From the NCBI GenBank assembly GCA_900764225.1, contig CAAFNG010000314.1, positions 1-14,675 of the forward strand: 14,675 nucleotides of DNA. The letters run 5' to 3'. Within the stretch, counting starts at the first letter, position 1, and each line of letters begins with the position of its first letter. This DNA is from Lachnospiraceae bacterium. GTDB taxonomy: Bacteria; Bacillota; Clostridia; Lachnospirales; Lachnospiraceae. Both the position numbers and the translations under genes were made by a program. The notes under the pieces were generated by a model. That model ran no database searches. It was not told the DNA's origin and saw only the letters and a list, made by a program, of their open reading frames with translations. Of this stretch, positions 1-6,300 are shown piece after piece.

Positions 1-81
1 ACCAGCAGCAAGCCTTAAATCCTCTTTTCTCATATCACGCTCTAACAGTGTGTGCCAGAGTGGTTTATAGCTGATGTGCAT
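1..81 (-). CDS. XRE-family transcriptional regulator, N-terminal 27 codons only (runs off the window)
   Basis: The minus strand from ATG at 81 reads MHISYKPLWHTLLERDMRKE and continues DLRLAAG to the window edge. This is the usual opening of small Cro/C1 helix-turn-helix regulators of Firmicute mobile elements (SYKPLW, then L..RDM.K.DLR, the start of the first DNA-binding helices). An AGGAAA ribosome binding site lies just upstream (about 87-92), and a good promoter sits at 145-173. The rest of the HTH is outside the window. The recognition rests on family resemblance over 27 residues only. The gene follows a truncated maff2 gene where more conjugation genes would be expected, so it may belong to a different, inserted element. 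Confidence 0.7.
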   Translation of the reverse strand, partial: MHISYKPLWHTLLERDMRKEDLRLAAG

Positions 82-110
82 ATTGTTTTCCTGCCTTTCT
101 ATCCATACCA

Positions 111-128
111 CCGGGGCGGCTGCCCCGG
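111..128. repeat. GC-rich perfect hairpin in the leader of the XRE gene
   Basis: CCGGGGC (111-117) and GCCCCGG (122-128) form a perfect 7-bp stem with a 4-nt loop. It lies between the predicted transcription start (about 138) and the start codon of the minus-strand XRE gene. No U-run follows on the minus strand, so it is not a standard terminator in that direction. On the plus strand a short TTTT follows after 8 nt, which makes a weak terminator for plus-strand readthrough possible. Confidence 0.5.
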
Positions 129-144
129 CAGGAACTTTTCTCTT

Positions 145-173
145 ATTATAGCACCAATCTTGTGAAATCACAA
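145..173 (-). promoter_or_regulatory. Promoter with overlapping palindromic operator for the XRE gene
   Basis: On the minus strand, TTGTGA (173-168) and TATAAT (150-145) are separated by exactly 17 bp: a perfect -10 and a 4/6 -35. The -35 hexamer is one arm of a 6-bp inverted repeat, TTGTGA-N2-TCACAA, covering 160-173. That is where a repressor would sit, so autoregulation by the XRE protein is a reasonable inference. The promoter makes the XRE gene independent of the conjugation operon upstream. Confidence 0.6.
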
Positions 174-238
174 TTTATTCTTGTAGCCTGCCGCTGATAC
201 CGTCTGGATTGTGCTCTTCCTTTCGTTTTTTGTTCCAA

Positions 239-397
239 CTAATTAGCCATGAACTGCTTAATTCCCTGGGATTTTGCACCCGGGTTGTCGTTTCCATAAC
301 CTTCCATCAGGTTGATTACGCCCCAGACACCAAGGCCGGCACCGATTGCAACGACCAGTGTCTGAAGGATATTGATTGCACTGCTAAAAAAAGCCAT
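239..397 (-). CDS. maff2: Maff2-family conjugation membrane peptide, truncated at the C-terminus (52 aa)
   Basis: The minus strand from ATG at 397 begins MAFFSSAINILQTLVVAIGA and ends GIKQFMAN before TAG. The MAFF start and the VWGVINLMEGYGNDNPGAKSQ core identify the Maff2 family, small membrane proteins next to virD4 in Tn1549-type conjugative elements. As I recall the family, members run about 15-20 residues longer, through a Gly-rich second hydrophobic segment after the KQxMA motif. Here the frame stops right after FMA-N, so only one membrane helix (about residues 8-30) remains. The downstream frames show no recognisable continuation. There is no Shine-Dalgarno close to ATG; an AAAGGAG lies 55-61 nt upstream with a hairpin between. 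The truncation point is the likely boundary of an inserted element. Confidence 0.8.
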   Translation of the reverse strand: MAFFSSAINILQTLVVAIGAGLGVWGVINLMEGYGNDNPGAKSQGIKQFMAN

Positions 398-412
398 AAT
401 CAAATGTATGAA

Positions 413-458
413 CAAACGCTTTTTCTTATGGTCTGTAAGCGTTTGGCTCTACTCCTTT
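413..458 (-). promoter_or_regulatory. Hairpin between a strong Shine-Dalgarno and the maff2 start
   Basis: On the minus strand an AAAGGAG (458-452) is followed by a perfect 9-bp inverted repeat, CAAACGCTT (445-437) and AAGCGTTTG (421-413), with a 15-nt loop, and only then, 15 nt further on, by the maff2 ATG at 397. No start codon sits at normal distance from the AAAGGAG in any frame that yields a sensible protein. The hairpin may bring the ribosome binding site closer to a downstream start (ATG at 397, or an in-frame TTG two codons upstream), or it may regulate translation. Function is inferred. Confidence 0.45.
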
Positions 459-525
459 CCCTTTTATTCAGACCTTTTTGTACCCTTATCAGTAGTAGCA
501 GGGTGCTCGAATTCTTTCTTTCATA

Positions 526-2349
526 TCAGTCCTCACCTTCCTCAGCTTCAATCGCTGATACATCTTCTTGTGTTACAGTTACTTCATACATTTCAAATTC
601 TGTATCTTCCGACAGCACCAGTCGGTGTGCCAGATATTTTTCGACATCAAACGCATTATTCTTGTTGAAATCGGCAAGCTCTTTGTACCGTTTGTGCTTT
701 GTGATGTCATACTTGTTGCTTAAAAACGGCCGGACTCCTCGAAGCTGTAAGATACATTTTTCTCCATCCATGACCGCCAGCTCATCTCTACTCATCAGTT
801 CTTTTCCAGTCTTTTGATAGTTCAGTCCATAGGACCGGTTGCTGCCTCTGGTGTCTGATGTGTTGTAAAGATCAATGGTTTCCTTTCCCAGGGTTTCTGA
901 TATTTCTTTCAGTGTGGAACTTTCCTTTCCCCCCAGGAAAAGAACAGTGTCACAGTTACCTGTGATCGTCTCTGCAGCATCCTTATAGATGGTTTTCAGC
1001 TGAGATTGTGACTGCAGAATGATAGAAGCGGAAATTTCCCTGCTTCGGATCGTAGCAATCAATTTGTCGAATTTTGGGATCTGTCCGATATTGCTGAACT
1101 CATCAAGAAGCAGTCGTACATGATAGGGAAGCCTGCCGCCATGCTCATCATCCGCCTTATCACAAAGCAGGTTAAAAAGCTGGGTGTACATGATCGCTAC
1201 CACAAAGTTGAATGTGTCATCGGTGTCGCTGATGATGACAAACATGGCTGTTCTCTGATCACCGATCATATCCAGTTCCATTTCGTCATACGACATAATT
1301 TCTCTTAGTTCCTGAATGTCAAATGGTGCAAGTCTGGCACCACAGGAAATCAAAATCGATTTTGCAGTTTTGCCGGCTGCAAGCTTGTACTTTCGATATT
1401 GCCTTACTGCAAAGTGTTCCGGATTTTCTGCTTCCAGTTCTTCAAACAATTCATCCACTGCATTTTTAAATTCTTCATCATCCTCCCTGGTCTCACTGGC
1501 ATTGATAAATTCCAACAGAGTAGAAAAGTTCTGTTCTTCCTCTGGTGCCTCATACCAGATGTATCCGATCAGTGCAGAATACAAAAGACGTTCGGCCTTG
1601 ACCCAGAAATCTTCCGTTGATTTTTCGCCTTCACCCTTGGTATTTGCAATAATGGTATTGACCAGCTTTAAGATGTCTTTTTCACTCCGGATATAATGGA
1701 ACGGATTGTAATGCATGGACTTTTTAAAGTTGATCGTATTTAATACCTTGATCCGGTATCCTCCATTTACCAGCATCTTCCCGCATTCAACGATGATCGT
1801 TCCCTTCGGATCAGTGACCACATAGGACACGTGATCCGTCATCTGCATAAGATTGGGTTTTACATAGAATCTTGTCTTTCCGGATCCGGAACCACCGATG
1901 ACGATCACATTCTTATTTCTGGCATACTTTGGGGCTTTTGGCCGGCTGTTCATGGTCAGACGTTCCGTTTCTGTGAGGATGACATTGTTTTCAAAGACCG
2001 GATCCATAAAGGGTTCGATGTCTTTTCTGTTTCCCCATCTTGCAGATCCATACTCCACACCTTGTCGGAACTTCTTTGCATTTTTAGAACGATAGTAGAC
2101 CACCAGTTTTAATGCACCTGCAACCAGAACACCTACTGTAAGATCCTGCAAAGCGATACTTGGCAGCCAGCTTAAAAATGCCAGTCGGAAATTGACTAAC
2201 ATCACGCCAAGTCTCTGGACCATGCTTTCTCCCAGGCAATGCCGGTACAGCCAGGATCCTTTATCTGCTACATAGAAGATAAAGAAATATGGGAGATTTA
2301 AGATCACCAGTCGTTTGACCTGGATCTTCTGTAATTTTTCCCGGATCAT
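526..2349 (-). CDS. virD4: VirD4/TraG-type conjugation coupling ATPase, CD1115 family (607 aa)
   Basis: This is the type IV secretion coupling protein. It is a membrane-anchored hexameric ATPase that receives the relaxase-DNA complex and passes it to the mating channel. Two hydrophobic segments lie near the N-terminus (about residues 17-28 and 62-85). The ATPase domain follows, with Walker A GGSGSGKT at 152-159, VVTDPKG at 177-183, Walker B VRLLLDEFSN at 411-420 and a QSQSQL segment at 446-451. The C-terminus is acidic. Length fits the family. ATG at 2349 overlaps the pcfB stop by 4 nt (ATGA), with an AGGAA just upstream, so translation is coupled. Its neighbours (PcfB upstream, Maff2 downstream) are the standard front of a Tn1549-like transfer module. 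No missing residues were seen. Confidence 0.95.
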   Translation of the reverse strand: MIREKLQKIQVKRLVILNLPYFFIFYVADKGSWLYRHCLGESMVQRLGVMLVNFRLAFLSWLPSIALQDLTVGVLVAGALKLVVYYRSKNAKKFRQGVEYGSARWGNRKDIEPFMDPVFENNVILTETERLTMNSRPKAPKYARNKNVIVIGGSGSGKTRFYVKPNLMQMTDHVSYVVTDPKGTIIVECGKMLVNGGYRIKVLNTINFKKSMHYNPFHYIRSEKDILKLVNTIIANTKGEGEKSTEDFWVKAERLLYSALIGYIWYEAPEEEQNFSTLLEFINASETREDDEEFKNAVDELFEELEAENPEHFAVRQYRKYKLAAGKTAKSILISCGARLAPFDIQELREIMSYDEMELDMIGDQRTAMFVIISDTDDTFNFVVAIMYTQLFNLLCDKADDEHGGRLPYHVRLLLDEFSNIGQIPKFDKLIATIRSREISASIILQSQSQLKTIYKDAAETITGNCDTVLFLGGKESSTLKEISETLGKETIDLYNTSDTRGSNRSYGLNYQKTGKELMSRDELAVMDGEKCILQLRGVRPFLSNKYDITKHKRYKELADFNKNNAFDVEKYLAHRLVLSEDTEFEMYEVTVTQEDVSAIEAEEGED

Positions 2350-2909
2350 CGTTCCTGACCTCTGGATTTTTGTCTCTGCTTCACACGCTGGCGGTGCTTT
2401 GCTTTTCTTTCTACAGATTTCTGCAGTTTCTTTCTGACGGATGGTTTCTTCGCCTGTTTCTTTTTCAGTTCTACTCCGGCATATTCCCGGAAAGCCGCTG
2501 TCATCACATCCACATCTTTAGCCTTAAAGAAGACCAGATATTTTGGTGGATCAGCACCGACTTCTTTTTTCAGGCTGTAATCAATCCCGTACTTTCTTGC
2601 CACACGGTCAAAGGATTTGATATTTTCATCTGTGATCTTTATGTTGGAAAGCTGTACTCCCTGTGCATTCAGTTGCTTGATGGTCTGCTTTCCATGTGGC
2701 TTTTTCTTTTCAATCTTTTTTCGGGCTTTTTCCCTTCCTTTCTCCTGAGCCCGTCCGGTCTTTTCAGCCATTTTCACCTGCGTTGCTTTCTGTTTCCTCC
2801 GGTTGTCCATTTCCAGGAACTTCCGAAGGGCTGCTTTTAGCACACTGGCAGTGATCTTGACTCCCTGGATGCTCAGGCTGATCACTTTCTGATTTACTTC
2901 TTCCTGCAA
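2346..2909 (-). CDS. pcfB: PcfB family (DUF3801) relaxosome accessory protein
   Basis: A 187-aa, very basic, Lys/Arg/Gln-rich protein without membrane segments. It starts MQEEVNQKVISLSIQGVKIT, the usual opening of DUF3801/PcfB proteins, which in plasmid pCF10 help dock the relaxosome to the coupling protein. A first part (1-35) precedes a highly charged linker (36-75), the conserved core with IKITDENIKSFDRVARKYGI and DPPKYLVFFKAKDVDVMTAAF (about 90-145), and a basic tail. The start is a TTG at 2909, directly abutting the TAA of the upstream gene, with AAAGGA 9 nt before it. TTG is preferred over the internal ATG at residue 34 because the conserved N-terminus would otherwise be lost. It overlaps virD4 by 4 nt, so the two are co-translated. 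Confidence 0.88.
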   Translation of the reverse strand: MQEEVNQKVISLSIQGVKITASVLKAALRKFLEMDNRRKQKATQVKMAEKTGRAQEKGREKARKKIEKKKPHGKQTIKQLNAQGVQLSNIKITDENIKSFDRVARKYGIDYSLKKEVGADPPKYLVFFKAKDVDVMTAAFREYAGVELKKKQAKKPSVRKKLQKSVERKAKHRQRVKQRQKSRGQER

Positions 2910-3188
2910 TTACCCACGTCCTTTCTTTCCTTTCATTTCAGAATGAAGACGGGCAATACAATATCCGATGCATGGAACATGTTTTCCATACGGACAGCCA
3001 CCACATGGTGTTGTTTTTACTGCTTTTTTCTTTTCCGGAAGCAGATAGTGGCACTGTTTCAAGCTACAGCCTTTCTTTTTGCCTCCCCACCAGTAACAGT
3101 ACTTGCAGGACCATGGCTTTTCTTCGCTGTACTTTCTTCCCTCAATAGCTGCATTTGGTTCTATGATCAGATCTTTATTAGTCTTCAT
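2910..3188 (-). CDS. Small cysteine-rich, probably metal-binding protein of the conjugation operon (92 aa)
   Basis: I do not recognise a named family with certainty. The protein carries two cysteine clusters, CKYCYWWGGKKKGCSLKQC (about 28-46) and CGGCPYGKHVPCIGYC (about 62-77), plus nearby histidines, which suggests one or two structural zinc sites. It is basic at the C-terminus (KGKKGRG). The start at 3188 overlaps the end of the upstream 47-aa gene by 11 nt and is preceded by GAGGAAG. The stop abuts the TTG of pcfB, so three or four genes here form a tight operon. A DNA- or relaxosome-binding role would fit the position but is only inferred. Confidence 0.75.
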   Translation of the reverse strand: MKTNKDLIIEPNAAIEGRKYSEEKPWSCKYCYWWGGKKKGCSLKQCHYLLPEKKKAVKTTPCGGCPYGKHVPCIGYCIARLHSEMKGKKGRG

Positions 3189-3321
3189 TCTGTTCTTCCT
3201 CTTTTCTCATGATTTCTGTCAGTTTTTTCTCTGCCTGACTTCCGGCAGCAATGAGACAATACAAAACTGTAAATATTGCCGCTGCTCCCAGAAGAGCAAC
3301 AAAAATAATGATATTTCTCAT
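3178..3321 (-). CDS. Small single-pass membrane peptide (47 aa), first gene of the pcfB-virD4 unit
   Basis: ATG at 3321 opens MRNIIIFVALLGAAAIFTVL, followed by YCLIAAGSQAEKKLTEIMRK and an acidic end, EEEQNED. Residues 3-26 form one strong hydrophobic helix; the remainder is a charged amphipathic tail. GGGAG lies 5 nt before ATG. A second in-frame ATG four codons upstream lacks a ribosome binding site and falls just after the T-run of the upstream terminator, so 3321 is chosen. The frame overlaps the next gene by 11 nt, as expected for translational coupling. No family was recognised. The position suggests an accessory membrane component of the transfer machinery. Confidence 0.72.
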   Translation of the reverse strand: MRNIIIFVALLGAAAIFTVLYCLIAAGSQAEKKLTEIMRKEEEQNED

Positions 3322-3335
3322 GGTTTCTCCCATCT

Positions 3336-3377
3336 AAAAAAGCGTCCACAGATTCCTTTCGGTTTCCATGAACGCTC
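3336..3377 (-). terminator. Rho-independent terminator of the adhesin gene
   Basis: Read on the minus strand, the 12-nt arm 3377-3366 (GAGCGTTCATGG) pairs with CTGTGGACGCTT (3351-3340), including several G-U pairs. A further CC-GAAA-GG lies in the loop, and six T residues (3341-3336) follow the second arm, partly overlapping its base. It starts 12 nt after the adhesin stop codon, so the adhesin is a separate transcription unit unless readthrough feeds the conjugation genes. The wobble pairs make it moderate rather than strong. Confidence 0.65.
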
Positions 3378-3389
3378 ATTCTTATTTAA

Positions 3390-6300
3390 TTAGTGTTTCT
3401 TTTTTCTCATAAATGCAAGGGCTCCTGTACCAGTCGCACCAATGCCGAGAAGCATAAACCACAGCCACAGATTGGTGTTATCCCCAGTCTTTGGTGAATC
3501 ACTGACAGGTTTTCCACCTTCCGGTGTCTTTTCTGCCGGTTTTTTCTCATCCACCATAGTTACATGCTGTACTTCACAGGTATCCTTTACTTCGAATTCC
3601 ACATCTTTTGCAACCAGATAGCCGTCCGGTGCTGTTTCTTCACGGAGAGTGTATTTTCCGATCGGAAGCATTTCGATGTAATGTGCTTTCTCTGTACTGG
3701 TCCAGCTTTCCACAACTTTTCCTTCCTGATCAAGGATTGTGAGTTTCGCTCCCGGAAGTTCTTTTCCGGCGATATCCTGTTTGGAGATTTTCACCTTCGT
3801 TACATCATCCTTCATCTCAACTTTCTGCACATCGGCAATATCTTTGATCGTGAACTTTACGCTTTCAGCTGTCACGTAACCATCAGCAGGTTTTGTTTCA
3901 ACCAGTGTGTATTCTTTTCCGACAGTCAGTTCACGGATCACATGTGCTTCTTTACCGGAAGTCCATTCATCCACGATATTTCCATCAGCATCTACCACTT
4001 TCAGCTTACATCCTGGAAGTTCTTTTCCGGTTGTCAGACTGGATTTGGTAAATTCAACGACGGTTGGCTGATTATCAAAGGTAAAATCATAAGTGACTGT
4101 CGGCTGATCTTCACCTGCATACTCAAAGGTAAATTCCTTTACTTCATCGTTGGTTACGAATCCGTCCGGTGCATAGAGCTCTTTTACATAGTAAGTTGCT
4201 CCTATTGGAAGATCTGCAACAAATGTGATCTTTCCTTCTTCATCCGTAGATTTCAGCTCAATGATCTCATCGGCTTCGATCAGGACTTTACCTGTTGTCT
4301 CAGACTTAATGTCTTCTTTGGCAAATAATCCAAAGATAGCGCCTTCCAATGTACGGTCAGAATCTTTTTCTTTCTTAAGTACATTGACTTCTACTCTCTG
4401 GCGGTTGTTCTGCCAGTCTTTGTCATAGACTACAACTGGTGTATTCTGATCCACGTAAGTCAGATCTACATGACGGATCTCACCATCCAGTACATGACCG
4501 TAAGCAGTTCCTGTTTCTTTCACATAGTATTTACCAAGTGGAAGATTTTCCAGTTTTGCAATACCGGTTTCATCTGTCTTGATCGTTGCGATCAGTTCAT
4601 CCTTTTTATAGTAATCGTCACTGACGCCATCGGCAGCCTTAATGTCTTCCTCAGCATAGACTTCAAACGTAACATCTGTCAGTTTTCCGGTTACATAGTT
4701 GAAAATGTGTTCCACCACACCTTTGACCTTATCGGCCAGCGTAACAGAATCCAGAAATTCTCCCTTTTTGTTGATGATGAGTTCACCAACCGGTACCTCG
4801 TCCTTCATTTCCACTTTCTGAACCTCTCCGGTATCTTTGACTGTGAATGTCACATCATTGGCTACCAGATAACCATGCGGTGCAAACTCTTCATGTAGGG
4901 TATAAGTCTCACCCACTTTCAGATATTTGATCACATGCGGTGCATCTTTGGAAGATGTCCAGCTATCTACTACATTTCCATCTTTATCCGTTACTTTCAG
5001 ATAAGCTCCATCCAGTTCTACACCGGTTGTTGCATCTGATTTTGTGATCTCAACAGTTGTCGGCTGGTTCTTCTTTACGGATTTTAATGTTACTGTCTGT
5101 ACATCCTGCCCCTGATAAGAAGCATCAAATCTCAGTACTTCATCCGAAGATACGAATCCATCTGGTGCTTTCAGTTCTTTTACATAATAGCTTCCAAGTG
5201 GAAGATCCAGTGTACATGCTGCCTGACCTTTTTCATCAGAAGTCATTTCCTGTAAAAGAGTATCTGCTTTGACGATCACTTTTCCATCTTTCGTCTGAAT
5301 GTCTTTTGCATTGTAAATACCGAACACTGCTCCGGCTACTGTATTGCCTGTCTCAGCATCCTGTTTTTCGACCGTAATCGACACTTTCTGTCGTTCATCT
5401 GTGACAGAGATTTCTTTCTCGATCACTGCGGTATCCTGATCTGCATAAGCAAATTCGACATTTTCCGGCACCGTATTTAACACATAAGTGTCCGGTGCAT
5501 TCTTCTCTTTGACATAGTATCTGCCAAGTGGAAGATTCTTTACGGTTGCATAACCATCTGTATCCGTTGTAACGGTTGCCACCAGTGCATCCTTTGCAAA
5601 GTACAAAGTTCTCTGTCCATCTGCATCTACCTGATGATCGGCAGTATAGATATCCTCTGCCGCATAGACTTCAAATTCAGCACCTGCAAGTCCAGCCATT
5701 TCATACTGGAAGTCCTTATCAAATCCCTTTAACACTTCCCCCTGTTTATAGATCTTTAACTGACCTTTGACCGGGGCATTGGTATATTCCACATCAATGA
5801 CTGCATCTCCTGTGACAGGATCGGTCAGATAAGCAGTATCTGTATCAACTGCAACTGTCACATAGTTTTTGGATATTGTGTACCCATCGGGTGCCGTCAC
5901 TTCCTCAATCCGGTAGTTGCCAGGTTTCAGATTCTTTGGCAGTACCAGGTATCCTTCCTCATTTGTGAAATAGGATTTGTGTACCGTTGGCTTCGGATAG
6001 GATGTTGTCTGTTCCACATATTTCTGGTTATCCAGGTCATATACCTTGAATTCTGTATTTGCCAGGAGTACAGATTTCTGTGTTTCTGCATCCTTTTTGA
6101 TGATCTTTAATTTTGCTTTGAATTCTTTATCCAGAAGCACTCGCCATGTCTGCGGTGTATCCGGATGATTCTCTGTGATCTTCACTATAAAATCATCAAC
6201 CGGTGCATAGTTGTGTTTGCTTGTGGTTTCTCTTACCACATAAGTTCCATATGGAAGCGGAATCGATCTTGCATATCCTTTTTCATCGGTAAACATTTCT

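Noticed and set aside
209..817. 202-aa plus-strand frame across maff2 and the end of virD4
   Set aside because: It is antisense to two recognised conjugation genes and has low-complexity Ser/Leu/Cys composition and no ribosome binding site.
3185..3379. 64-aa minus-strand frame starting MSVHGNRKES
   Set aside because: It overlaps the 47-aa membrane peptide in another frame, has no ribosome binding site and spans the adhesin terminator. The 47-aa frame has GGGAG, a clean membrane helix and coupled overlap with the next gene.
3564..4328. 254-aa plus-strand open frame inside the adhesin gene
   Set aside because: It is an antisense shadow of repetitive Cna-B coding sequence, rich in Phe/Cys/Ser with no domain. 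The minus strand has an unbroken 1753-codon frame here.
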